DNA from: WHSO01 sp963732875
GTDB taxonomy: Bacteria > Pseudomonadota > Alphaproteobacteria > SMXQ01
DNA length: 64,000 nucleotides
Assembly: GCA_963732875.1 (NCBI GenBank)
Contig: CAVTBD010000002.1
Location: 868,001 to 932,000 of the forward strand
Reading direction: 5' to 3'
Part shown: positions 7,905-18,735 of the stretch, piece by piece
Numbering within the stretch: position 1 is the first letter of the stretch
Layout of the letters: the number at the start of each line of letters is the position of its first letter
The notes under the pieces: generated by a model
Databases searched by the model: none
Seen by the model: only the letters and a program-made list of their open reading frames with translations
What the model was told of the DNA's origin: nothing
Made by a program: the position numbers and the translations under genes

Positions 7905-8984
7905 CTACATCTTCTTCTTGTGCTTCTTCTCCTTCAAGCCAGCCTTATCGCGGCCAAGCGCGACGAAGATCGAATGCACGACGTCTGGCGGCGTCTTCCA
8001 GGCGTCGTCAGGTAGATAAATCTGCTTCGGCGTGCGCGGCGCGACCAGAAGACGGACGTGCTTGGCGTCGGTCAGGAACTTGGGGTCCTTCATGGTCGCC
8101 GCGAAAGCCTTGCGCAGGGCCTTGGCCCTGTCGGCAGGGACTCCCGGGGGCAACGTGAACGGCCGGCCCATGACCTGCCAGCCGAACACCAGCTTGAAGG
8201 CCTGTTTGGTCTTCTTGTCCTTGGCGTACTCGAACACCGTCGTCACATTGGGGAAATCGGGATGGCGCTGGTTGGCTTCCTGGACCAGCATCGTCACCTT
8301 GTGTTCACGCAGCCACTCGGGATGCGCGGTGCGGATCGAGGAAATGAAATAGCCGCACAGGCCCTGCACCTCGCCGCTTCTCCACGGCGAGCGTGATGCG
8401 CCTTGGTGCCGCCATAGCCCGGGATCACCTTGAACTTGGTATGGAGGAAGGCGTTCATCGTCGTCGGCCAGGCGAAGGTCGACGAACCGCCCGAGGTCGC
8501 GCCCACCACGAACTGCCTCTTCATCACGTCCTTGAGCGACTTGAAGCCACTGGCGTTCCACGCCTAGCAAGCGCTCGACGTCTCGGTGACGGTGCCGAGC
8601 CAGTTGAACTTGCGCGGATCGAACCGGGTCTTCTTGCCGCCGATCAGCGCATCCATGGCGACGCCGCCGGCGAACATGCCGAACACCGTGCCGTCCTTGG
8701 GCGCGACGTTGTAGAGGTAGTTGGCGGACTTGAGCGCTGCCCGCCCCCGGCATGTTCTTGGCGACCGGTGTCGGGATGGCCCGGAATATGGTCGCCGATG
8801 TGGCGGCTCGAGCGGCCGCATATAGGCGTCGTAGCCACCGCCCGGCGTTGTAGCCGACGATGACGTCGACGTCGTGGGCCTTGTAGAAGTCGGCGACGCT
8901 TTCCGCCTGGGTCGCTCCCGACGGCACGATCGACGCCGCTGCAGCCAGCACGGCGGCGCCAGTGATGATACCGAACCTGTTCAT
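7905..8984 (-). pseudogene. TctC/Bug-family periplasmic binding protein, heavily frameshifted (TctC1)
   Basis: A TctC-type extracytoplasmic solute receptor of the tripartite tricarboxylate transport family; TctA and TctB are not in the window. Signal peptide and start (MNRFGIITGAAVLAAA) are clear, followed by VDVIVGYNAGGGYD in two frames. Reading through requires six single-base frame corrections, near 8842, 8808, 8771, 8736, 8400 and 8377, plus an in-frame TAG at 8564-8566. Family landmarks recur across the frames: NMPGAGS, NYLYNVAPKDGTVFGMF, KFKVIPGYGGTK, EVQGLCGYFISS. Removing six bases gives 1,074 nt, exactly the length of intact TctC2. The C-terminus is lysine-rich (KEKKHKKKM). It is either a true pseudogene or a badly sequenced stretch. 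Confidence 0.8.
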
Positions 8985-9144
8985 ATTGCTGCTCCCTGTG
9001 GTGAAAACAGGGGCGCTCCCTCTATCCGTCGCTTATGACGCGCGGTATTTTCCATAATTCTCCCCTGCCCGGCGCGGAAAGACAACCCGCTTTCGCCTGT
9101 GGAAAGCAGCCTTTCTCCCGACCGGGCGGGAAAGACCCGAGAAC

Positions 9145-9529
9145 CTATTTCACCTCGAAGTTCCGGGCCTTCATGCGGAAGGTCTGGGTGACCGAGCCCT
9201 CGGCCCATTGCCACGGCATCGGCTTGTGGCGGCGCAGGCCGTACTTGCGATAGGGCTCTGCGGCGGCGATCCGATCGGCCTCGTCGATCGAGCCCGCGCG
9301 CAGGATCATCATGCCGGCGCCATGGCGCTTGCCGTCGGCATCGAGAAACGGACCCGCCGCCAGCAGGATGCCCCGCGCCTCGAGGTCACCGAGATAGGCG
9401 AAAGTGCTCCTGGCGGATCTCCTCGACCGTCTTCGCGGTCTCGGGTGCCGGCTCCACATTGGTCATCCAGCAGACGTAATACTGGGGCCGGCTGCGCTTC
9501 GCGCCCTCGCCTTCGGTCGCTCCCGCCAT
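9145..9529 (-). pseudogene. YCII-domain protein, one frameshift
   Basis: A small YCII-related (ferredoxin-like fold) protein, often found beside catabolic genes; its function is uncertain. The start is ATG at 9529 (MAGATEGEGAKRSRPQYYVCWMTNVEP); this frame continues to EEIRQEH and then breaks at about 9401 within a run of three A on the plus strand. The next frame supplies FAYLGDLEARGILLAAGPFLDADGKRHGAGMMIL and ends NFEVK. Dropping one base gives a 127-residue protein. The GDLE...GPF...GMMI pattern matches YCII proteins. It lies between TctC1 and the divergent tandem VOC gene. Confidence 0.72.
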
Positions 9530-9590
9530 GATGCGCTCTCCCATGATTTTCGCGCCCTTCGCGGCCCGCCGCCGAGGCCCGGGGCGCAGG

Positions 9591-9619
9591 TTGACAGGGC
9601 TTCAGTTTGGCGCAATATC
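9591..9619 (+). promoter_or_regulatory. Predicted promoter of the VOC-FAH-MDR operon
   Basis: TTGACA (9591-9596) is followed by a 17-nt spacer and AATATC (9614-9619), or a 16-nt spacer and CAATAT. The predicted start site is about 65 nt before the ATG at 9690, which has GGGAGG upstream. It overlaps the upstream region of the divergent YCII gene. Confidence 0.5.
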
Positions 9620-9689
9620 AAGCGGCGTTCCAGCGCGGGCGATCCGCGCACAACGGCCCCAACGGCCACGGGAACGCAAGGGAGGACCG

Positions 9690-10951
9690 ATGAGCGACGC
9701 CGGATTCGACGACCTGTATGCACGCCCCACCGGGGACGGCAAGTTCGCCGTCGGCGGCGTCAAGCTCGAGCGTCCGTTCCGCATCAGCCGCCTCGGCCAT
9801 TTCGGCTACAACCTCGCCAATATCGAGGAAGGCATCCGGTTCTACACCGACCTGCTCGGCTTCGTGATCACCGACGTCCGCGACGCCTCCGACCGCCTTA
9901 CCCCGGAGCAGCTCGCCCAGGTCAAGGGCCCGCCCATCGGCGTGTTCACCCGCTACGGCTCCGACCATCACGCCATGGTGCTGTTCAACAAGTCCATGCG
10001 CGAAATCGCCGACGGCAAGGCGCGCTGGCCCGACGGCATCACCACCAACCAGATCACCTGGCAGGTCGGCAGCCTCGGCCAGATCGGCGACGCCATCAAA
10101 TGGTTCGCCGCCAGGCAGGTGCCGACCGTGCGCTCGGGCCGCGACATGCCCGGCTCCAACTGGCACACCTACATCGCCGGATCCCGACGGCAACGTGAAC
10201 GAGCTGTTCTACGGCATCGAGCAGATCGGCTGGGACGGCTTCTCCAAGCCGTGGGACATGCACGACCGCGCCTTCCGCCAGCCGGCGCGAGCTGCCTCAG
10301 ATCAGCGAATACCAGGAAGTGCAGCAGGCGCTCGCGCGCGGCATGGACCCGACCAAGGGCTACCGCGACACCAAGCGGCCGGAGGCGACCTACGACGTCG
10401 ACGGTATCCTGCTGCCGCGCCCGTTCAAGATCGTGCGCCTCGGGCCGGTGCGGCTGTTCATGAAGGACGTGGCCCAGGCCAAGCGGTTCTACACCGACAT
10501 GCTCGGCTTCACGCCGACCGAGACCGTCACCTACAAGGGCCACACCTGCGAGTTCCTGCGCGCCAACACCGAGCACCACGCGGTCGCGCTCTATCCGCTC
10601 GCGCTGCGCGAGGAGCTGGGCCTGTCGCCGCACACCACCAACTTCTCGATCGGCCTGCAGGTCGCCAACTACCGCCAGCTGCGCGACGCCCGCGCTTTCC
10701 TCAAGGACAAGGGCTGCACGGTTCACGAGCTGCCGGCCGAGCTGTTCCCGGGCATCGACTACCATTTCTTCGTCCGCGATCCCGACGGGCACGCGGTCCA
10801 GCTCTACTACTACATGGAGCAGGTCGGCTGGGACGGGAAGCCGCGCCCGGCCGCGGCACGGCGCAAGGTGGCCCCGGGCGAATGGCCCGAGACCCTGCCC
10901 GCGCTCTCCGACAGCTACATGGGCGAGCCGTTCTTCGGTCCCTGGGAATAG
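9690..10951 (+). pseudogene. Tandem VOC (extradiol-dioxygenase-like) protein, two frameshifts
   Basis: A vicinal-oxygen-chelate superfamily protein made of two similar halves of about 200 residues, each resembling a two-module extradiol dioxygenase. Half 1 has LGHFGYNLANIEEGIRFY, TNQITWQVG and NELFYGIEQIGWDG; half 2 has LGPVRLFMKDVAQAKRFY, TTNFSIGLQV and VQLYYYMEQVGWDG. Candidate metal ligands of half 1 (His in LGHF, Glu in NELFYG) are replaced in half 2 (Pro and Gln), so half 2 may be structural. Two extra bases (near 10180 and 10284) break the frame; removing both restores 419 residues. It starts the VOC-FAH-MDR run, and the FAH gene follows 52 bp later. Confidence 0.78.
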
Positions 10952-11003
10952 TCCCGGGACCACCCAACTCATCGACACAACACGCCACACCGGGGGAAAC
11001 ACC

Positions 11004-11945
11004 ATGGCCACGCAATACCGCCTGCTGACCTTCAAGGGAGACAAGGGCAAGCCGACACCCGGCATCCTCGTCGACAAGACCGTCGTCAACCTCCAGAAGG
11101 TCAGGAAGGCCCCGGTCGACGCGACCTCGACCCTGACGGTCCTCGACACCTGGGCCAAGTCCAACACCTGGCTCAGGAAGCTCGCCGCCGAGGTCGCCGC
11201 CGGCAAGCACAGGGCCGCGTGCAAGCCGCTCGCCCGCGCCAGCCTGCTGCCGCCGCTCATGTATCCCGGCAACATCTTCTGCATCGCGTCCAACTACGTC
11301 GATCACCGCAAGGAGATGGGCAATACCGCGCCCATGCCCAATAAGGAGATCGACGCGCCGGTGTTCTTCCTCAAGACACCGCGCCAGGTCGTGGTCGGCA
11401 ACAACGCCAAGATCCACCTGCCGCGCACCTCGACCGCCATCGACTGGGAATCGGAAGTCGCCGTGGTGATCGGCAAGCCGGCCTTCTGGGTCAAGAAGGA
11501 GGACGCGTTCAAGTACGTCGCAGGCTTCACCATCCTCAACGACATGTCGGTGCGCGGTCCGCGCGCCGACGAGGCCAAGACGCCGCAGGATCACGCCTTC
11601 CGCCGCGACCGCTTCCGCCGCAAGAACTGGGACGGCTCCACCCCGATGGGCCCGTGGATCACGCCGCGCCAGTACGTGAAGAACATCTACAACCAGCCGA
11701 TCCAACTGTGGCTCAACGGCGAGCAGATGCAGGACGGCAACTCCGGCGACATGTGGTACAAGATCGAGGAGCAGATCGCGTATCTCAGCCAGCACCTGAC
11801 GCTCGCGCCGGGCGACGTGATCACCACCGGCACCCCCGCCGGCGTCGGCAAGGGCCGCGGCGTGTTCCTCAAGGCCGGCGACAAGATCGTCACCACCATC
11901 AGCGAGCTCGGCACTCTTTCCACCAGCTTCGTGAAGCCCAAGTAA
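11004..11945 (+). CDS. Fumarylacetoacetate hydrolase (FAH) family protein
   Basis: This 313-residue enzyme belongs to the FAH superfamily, metal-dependent hydrolases, hydratases or decarboxylases acting on beta-keto acids, often at the end of aromatic ring degradation. Family landmarks are YPGNIFCIASNYVDHRKEMG, the Mg-binding ExE in DWESEVAVVIGKP with a downstream Asp in ILNDMSVRG, PMGPWITP and GDVITTGTPAGVGKGRG near the C-terminus. The N-terminal 90 residues form the usual FAH N-domain. The ATG at 11004 is preceded by GGGGGAAAC. It lies between the tandem VOC gene and the MDR gene, 11 bp before the latter, so they are probably cotranscribed. The exact reaction is unknown. Confidence 0.88.
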   Translation: MATQYRLLTFKGDKGKPTPGILVDKTVVNLQKVRKAPVDATSTLTVLDTWAKSNTWLRKLAAEVAAGKHRAACKPLARASLLPPLMYPGNIFCIASNYVDHRKEMGNTAPMPNKEIDAPVFFLKTPRQVVVGNNAKIHLPRTSTAIDWESEVAVVIGKPAFWVKKEDAFKYVAGFTILNDMSVRGPRADEAKTPQDHAFRRDRFRRKNWDGSTPMGPWITPRQYVKNIYNQPIQLWLNGEQMQDGNSGDMWYKIEEQIAYLSQHLTLAPGDVITTGTPAGVGKGRGVFLKAGDKIVTTISELGTLSTSFVKPK

Positions 11946-11956
11946 GCAAGAGTCCG

Positions 11957-12970
11957 ATGAAAGCAGCGATTCTCTACGACTTCGGTCCACCCGACGTCCT
12001 GCATTACGAGGACGTGCCCGACCCCGTCCCGGGTCCGGGCCAGGTCATCGTCAAGGTGCATGCCACCACGGTCAACCGCGTGCTCAACTGCGGCGTCCGC
12101 GCAGGCACCCAGATGCAGCGCAACCCCCTACTGCCCTTGGTGCTGGGCGTCGATCCTTCGGGCGAGGTGGTCGCGCTCGGCGATCCGGCGGACGGCGTCC
12201 GGATGCCCAAAATCGGCGACCGGGTGTCGGTGCTGTCGCGCCCCGGCCCCGGCGAGGCGGGCATGCTCGGCGTCAACCGCTGGGGCGGCGATGCCGAACT
12301 GGTCAAGGCGCACGCCAGCGTGTGCATGCCGATCCCCGACAACCTCGACTATCACGAAGCCTCGGTGGTGATCCGCCACTGCCCCACCGCGTTCCACCTC
12401 ATGTACACCATGGGCGAGGTAAAGGAAGGCGACTGGGTGCTGGTGATGGGCTGCTCCGGCGGGCTCGGCTCGATCGGCGTGCAGATCGCCAAGATGGCGG
12501 GCGCCAAGGTGATCGGCGCGGCAGGCTCGGCCGAACGCGCAGCGATCGGCAAGGAGCTCGGCGCGGACTACGTCGTCAATTACGGCGAGCAGGACCTCAC
12601 CGAGGAGATCCTGCGCGTCACCGACGGCCACGGCGTCGACCTGATGTACGACAACATCGCCAACCCCAAGACCTTCCCGAAGGGATTCGAGGCGATCGCC
12701 CACGGCGGGCGCGTCGTCACCGCGGGCGCCCACGGCGGCCCGGTGGTGCCACTCGACTGCTTCAAGCTCTATGATTCCAAGATTACGATCATGGGCAGCG
12801 CCGGCTCGACCACGGAGAACGTGCGGCAGGCGCTCGATGCCGCCGGCAAGGGCAAGATCAAGGTCAACATCGAGAAGGTGTTCCCCCTGAGCCAGATCCG
12901 CGAGGCGCACCGCCTGATCGAAAGCACCGCCCCACCGGGCAAGGTGATCCTTGACCCGACGCTCGGCTGA
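11957..12970 (+). CDS. Zinc-free MDR (quinone-oxidoreductase-like) oxidoreductase
   Basis: This 337-residue medium-chain dehydrogenase/reductase contains a GroES-like N-domain (AAILYDFGPPDVLHYEDVPDPVPGPGQVIVKV) and an NAD(P)-binding Rossmann domain with VLVMGCSGGLGSIGVQIAKMAGAKVIG (about 160-186). The structural-zinc cysteine cluster of alcohol dehydrogenases is absent, which favours quinone or enoyl reductase activity using NADPH. GVDLMYDNIANP and GKVILDPT are typical C-terminal features. It lies 11 bp after the FAH gene and ends just before a strong hairpin. Its substrate is probably an intermediate of the neighbouring catabolic pathway (inference). Confidence 0.88.
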   Translation: MKAAILYDFGPPDVLHYEDVPDPVPGPGQVIVKVHATTVNRVLNCGVRAGTQMQRNPLLPLVLGVDPSGEVVALGDPADGVRMPKIGDRVSVLSRPGPGEAGMLGVNRWGGDAELVKAHASVCMPIPDNLDYHEASVVIRHCPTAFHLMYTMGEVKEGDWVLVMGCSGGLGSIGVQIAKMAGAKVIGAAGSAERAAIGKELGADYVVNYGEQDLTEEILRVTDGHGVDLMYDNIANPKTFPKGFEAIAHGGRVVTAGAHGGPVVPLDCFKLYDSKITIMGSAGSTTENVRQALDAAGKGKIKVNIEKVFPLSQIREAHRLIESTAPPGKVILDPTLG

Positions 12971-12992
12971 GCATGCCGAAGACGTAAAAAAG

Positions 12993-13018
12993 GCCGCCGG
13001 CTCTTTCGAGCCGGCGGC
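12993..13018. terminator. Bidirectional terminator between MDR and TctC2 genes
   Basis: GCCGCCGGCTC (12993-13003) pairs perfectly with GAGCCGGCGGC (13008-13018) around a TTTC loop. It has AAAAAA upstream and TTGTTT downstream, so it can serve both convergent genes. Confidence 0.85.
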
Positions 13019-13045
13019 TTGTTTCGTTTGGCCGGAACGACCGGG

Positions 13046-14119
13046 CTACTTCTTCTTCTTTTTCTTTTTCGCCTTCTTGCCCGTCTTGGCGACCAGGACC
13101 TTGCGCGCCTTGGCCACCACTTCCGGCGAAGCGGCGTAGCCCTTCGCGACGACCGCCTTGGCTTCCTCCGCATTCGACGGCGTGATCTCGATGTGGTGCT
13201 TCTTCGCGTCGGCGAGGAAAGCAGCATCCGTCACCATCGACCAGAACGACTTCTGGAGCGTCTCCAGGCGATCCTTGGGCAGGTTCGGCGGCGCGATGTA
13301 GGGGCGGCCGATGTCCTGGCGCAGGGTGATCAGGTCCAGGACCTCCTTATTGAGCGGGCTCGAGGCGTGGTCGCGCGCCAGCGGGACGTCCGGCATTTCG
13401 GGAATCTTCTTGGCGCCGAACTGCACCAGGATCCGCACCTTCTTGTCCTTGAGCCACTCCGCCTTGCGGCTCGACAGTGACGAATAATCCCAGCCGGTCA
13501 TAGCCTGGAGCTCGCCGCGCTCGACCGCCAGCGTGATCGACGACGTCCCGTTGTAGCCTTCGATGACCTTGATGCTGGTGCCCATGGTCGCGTTCATCAA
13601 CCGGGGATAGACCGCATAATTGGTGGTCGCGCCCGCCGAGCCGGTGAGCACAGTCTTGCCCTTGATGTCGGCGAGCGACTTGAACGGCGTCGTGTGCCAA
13701 ACCACCATCACCGCCTGATCGTGCACCGCGGCCCCGATATAGCCGAGCTTCATGGGATCGAACTTGGCCTCATGGCCACTGCCCATGGTCTTGAACAGCG
13801 GCTCGAACAGCATGCCCTGCTGGATGCCGCCGATCTCCGTGCCGTCCTTGGGCGCCACGTTGTAGATGTAGTTGGTCGCCTTCAGGCTGCCGGCGCCAGG
13901 CATATTGCGGACCACGAAACCGGGGTGTCCGGGGATGAATTTTCCCCACGACTTCGCGAGGTACCGGGCATAGCCGTCGTAGCCGCCGCCCGCCGACGAG
14001 CCCACGATGATCGCGATCGACTTGTTCTTGTAGAAATCATCGGCCTGCGCCGGCACCGCAAGGGCGCCAAGGGCGAGACCGAGGCACGCAATACGCACAA
14101 AGGATTGACGTCCAGTCAT
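13046..14119 (-). CDS. TctC/Bug-family periplasmic solute-binding protein (TctC2)
   Basis: This intact 357-residue TctC-type receptor has a signal peptide (residues 1-27, ALAVPAQA then DDFY). Family landmarks are IAIIVGSSAGGGYDGYARYLAKSWGKFIPGHPGFVVRNMPGAGSLKATNYIY (split here by hydrophobic runs), VAPKDGTEIGGIQQGM and the Trp/Tyr-rich AMTGWDYSSLSS. It would present a carboxylate-type ligand to a TctAB transporter, but no membrane partners are in the window. The ATG at 14119 has GGGAGG upstream. The chain ends GKKAKKKKKKK, a run of lysines that is odd for a periplasmic protein and is echoed in TctC1 and TctC3. It is divergent from the SDR gene. Confidence 0.88.
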   Translation of the reverse strand: MTGRQSFVRIACLGLALGALAVPAQADDFYKNKSIAIIVGSSAGGGYDGYARYLAKSWGKFIPGHPGFVVRNMPGAGSLKATNYIYNVAPKDGTEIGGIQQGMLFEPLFKTMGSGHEAKFDPMKLGYIGAAVHDQAVMVVWHTTPFKSLADIKGKTVLTGSAGATTNYAVYPRLMNATMGTSIKVIEGYNGTSSITLAVERGELQAMTGWDYSSLSSRKAEWLKDKKVRILVQFGAKKIPEMPDVPLARDHASSPLNKEVLDLITLRQDIGRPYIAPPNLPKDRLETLQKSFWSMVTDAAFLADAKKHHIEITPSNAEEAKAVVAKGYAASPEVVAKARKVLVAKTGKKAKKKKKKK

Positions 14120-14305
14120 ATCGAGCCTCCCTGGGGCATGATTTTTGGCTGCCGGCTCTCCGGCGCGCCCCATTGCCGGGAAACCGTGTGACAATTCTTC
14201 GCCCAAGTCAACTGTGCCGGAAGTGCTATCCTTGCGGGACCCCGATTTCGGCGCTACCACATCGAAAACGGCCGCGAACGGCGGTATCCACAGGGGGAGG
14301 CAGAC

Positions 14306-15118
14306 GTGTCCGGAACGTTTTCGGCTACCGGTTTATTCGATATCTCGGGGCGCACCGTCATCGTGACGGGCGGCGCGGTCGGGATCGGCAAGGTCTATTC
14401 CAGGGCCCTCGGCGAGGTCGGCACCAACGTGGTCATCGCCGACATCGAGGCAGCGGCGGGCGCGGCCCTCGCCCGGGAAATCGAATCCCATAGCAACGAG
14501 ACCGGCGGGCACGCCGTGTTCGTCGAAACCGATGTCTCGAAGATGCCCGCCTGCGAGGCATTGGCGAAGGCCACGCTCGACCGGTTCGGGCGTATCGACG
14601 AACTCATCAACAATGCCGCCCTTTACGCCAAGATCCCGAAACGCGACGACTGGACCACGATCCCCGAGGACGAGTGGGACCGGCTCATGGCGGTGAACCT
14701 CAAGGGCATCTTCAACTGCTGCAAGGCCGTCCACCCCGCCATGAAGGCGCAGGGCTACGGCAAGATCATCAACATTTCGTCGTCGACCTGGCTCACCGGC
14801 ACGACCGGGCGCCTGCACTACACCACCTCGAAAGCCGGTGTGGTCGGCTTTACCCGCTCGATCAGCCACGACCTCGGCAAAGAAGGCATCACCGTCAACG
14901 CGGTGTGCCCCGGCCTCACCAAGAGCGAGACCATCGCCACCGCCATGCCCGAGAGCCACTGGCAGGCGCGCGAGAAGAAAATGGCGACGACCGCCGCGAT
15001 CCCGCGCCTGCAGATGCCCGAGGACCTGGTCGGCACGATCATCTTCCTGCTGTCCTCGGCGAGCGACTTCGTCACCGGCCAGACCATCGCCTGCGAAGGC
15101 GGCTCGAACCATCTCTAG
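14306..15118 (+). CDS. Short-chain dehydrogenase/reductase (SDR)
   Basis: A classical SDR of 270 residues using NAD(P). It shows the cofactor-binding TGGAVGIGK (about 21-29), the NNAA motif in ELINNAALY, the catalytic Ser in INISSSTWLTG, the YxxxK motif in HYTTSKAG and the C-terminal EGGSNHL. The start is GTG 14306 with GGGGGAGG 6-13 nt upstream. The dienelactone hydrolase gene follows 18 bp after the stop, so the two are probably an operon. It likely oxidises or reduces a hydroxyl intermediate of the local catabolic pathway; the substrate cannot be inferred. Confidence 0.9.
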   Translation: MSGTFSATGLFDISGRTVIVTGGAVGIGKVYSRALGEVGTNVVIADIEAAAGAALAREIESHSNETGGHAVFVETDVSKMPACEALAKATLDRFGRIDELINNAALYAKIPKRDDWTTIPEDEWDRLMAVNLKGIFNCCKAVHPAMKAQGYGKIINISSSTWLTGTTGRLHYTTSKAGVVGFTRSISHDLGKEGITVNAVCPGLTKSETIATAMPESHWQAREKKMATTAAIPRLQMPEDLVGTIIFLLSSASDFVTGQTIACEGGSNHL

Positions 15119-15136
15119 GCGGAAGCGAACCGCACC

Positions 15137-15835
15137 ATGAACGAAGACGCAGGCATCATCGCCGGGCGCGAGATCGCGGTCACCGCCGGCGACGGGCATA
15201 CCCTATCCGCCTGGATCGCGGTGCCCTCCATCACGCCGCGCGCCGGTCTCGTCATCGCGCAGGAAATGTACGGCGTGAACAGCTACCTGAAGGGCGTGTG
15301 CGCGTGGTACGCCGAGCACGGCTACCTCGCCATCGCGCCGGCACTTTACGACCGGGCCGAACCCGGCCTCACGTTCGAATACAGCGACGCCGATAACGCG
15401 CGCGCCAAGGCGCTCTATCGCAATTACGACTGGTCCAGGGCGCTGCTCGACCTCGAAGCCGCCCGCGATGCCGTCGTCCATGTCGGCAAGGTCGGGTTGC
15501 TGGGCTTCTGCTTCGGCGGCTCGCTCGCCTGGATGGCGGCCTGCCGCAGCCGCTTCGACGCCGCCGTGTCCTACTACGGCGGCGAGATCAACCGCTTCCT
15601 CGACGAAGATGCGCGCTGCCCCGTGGAATGCCACGTCGGGTCGCTCGACACCGCGCTGTCGCCCGACAAGATCGCGGTGTTCCAGACGCGCCATCCGGAG
15701 GTGCCGTTCCACATCTATCCCGGCGCCCGCCACGGCTTCGACAATGCCGGGCGGGGCCCTCGCCATCACCCCGAGGCGGCCCGTCAGGCACGCGCCCGCA
15801 GCCTCGGCTTCCTGGCACGCTACTTGAGTAGCTGA
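15137..15835 (+). CDS. Dienelactone hydrolase family protein
   Basis: A 232-residue alpha/beta hydrolase of the dienelactone hydrolase family, which opens lactone rings formed in (chloro)catechol and related pathways. The catalytic triad is visible: Cys125 in GFCFGGSLAW, Asp171 in SLDTAL and His199 in ARHGFDN. Glu43 in AQEMYG corresponds to the glutamate that activates the cysteine. The length matches the family. It is 18 bp downstream of the SDR gene and is the last gene of the 6-16 kb catabolic block before the suf operon. Confidence 0.9.
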   Translation: MNEDAGIIAGREIAVTAGDGHTLSAWIAVPSITPRAGLVIAQEMYGVNSYLKGVCAWYAEHGYLAIAPALYDRAEPGLTFEYSDADNARAKALYRNYDWSRALLDLEAARDAVVHVGKVGLLGFCFGGSLAWMAACRSRFDAAVSYYGGEINRFLDEDARCPVECHVGSLDTALSPDKIAVFQTRHPEVPFHIYPGARHGFDNAGRGPRHHPEAARQARARSLGFLARYLSS

Positions 15836-15995
15836 ATTTATCTACATAGCTGTTCTATAGGGAAAAAAGCCCGTAATCCTGACAAACGGGGTTGACTTTC
15901 CCGGCCCGTTGGCCCATTTCCAATCCAGACCGTTCCGGTCCTCTTTTGAACCACGGGAATCCTGCGGAAACCAAGACCTTTCCGGGGCTGCGACC

Positions 15996-16441
15996 ATGAT
16001 CAAGCTGAGCCGACTCGCCGATTACGCCGTCGTCCTCCTGACCCAGATGGGGGGCGATACGCGCGCGGTCCATAACGCCCTCGATCTCGCCGAACGCACC
16101 GGCCTGCCGATACCCACGGTGAGCAAGATCCTGGCGACGCTCGCGCGCGAGGAGGTGCTGGTCAGCGTCCGCGGCGCCAAAGGGGGCTACCGCCTCGCCG
16201 CTCCGCCCGAGCGCATCACGGTCGCCGCCGTCATCGCCGCCATCGACGGACCGATCGCCCTGACCCAGTGCGTCGATACCGCCGGCTCGTGCAACGTCGA
16301 GACCCTGTGCCCCACCCGTGCCGGCTGGCACAAGATCAACGCCGCCATCCTCGGCGCGCTCACCGGCGTGACGCTCGCCGACCTGATGTCGCCGCCCCTG
16401 ATGTTCGCGGCTGTTCCCACCCCTGCCCGCAAGGAAAGCGC

Positions 16442-16445
<4 letters not shown>
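15996..16445 (+). CDS. Rrf2-family regulator of the SUF operon (IscR/SufR-like)
   Basis: This 149-residue Rrf2-family transcription factor has an N-terminal winged helix (IKLSRLADYAVVLLTQM, VSKILATLAREEVLVSVRGAKGGYRLA) and three cysteines (Cys92, Cys99, Cys105 in QCVDTAGSCNVETLC) positioned to bind an Fe-S cluster, as in IscR-type sensors. Its ATG overlaps nothing upstream, and its TGA overlaps the sufB ATG (ATGA at 16442-16445). It therefore probably senses cluster status and autoregulates the operon. A TTGACT at 15892-15897 may be the -35 of the operon promoter, but the -10 is weak. The binding site is not identified. Confidence 0.88.
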
Positions 16446-17947
<1,502 letters not shown>

Positions 17948-17966
17948 GGTGAAGAAGAAGGATCAC

Positions 17967-18731
<765 letters not shown>

Positions 18732-18735
18732 CTCC

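Noticed and set aside
8564..8566. TAG in TctC1 as a recoded (selenocysteine- or pyrrolysine-like) codon
   Set aside because: Selenocysteine uses TGA, and pyrrolysine systems are unknown for this family; the gene has six other defects.
9528..10463. Single intact gene from 9528 to 10463 for the VOC region
   Set aside because: After about 10180 this frame loses all VOC similarity while the other frames continue it; the true start is 9690.
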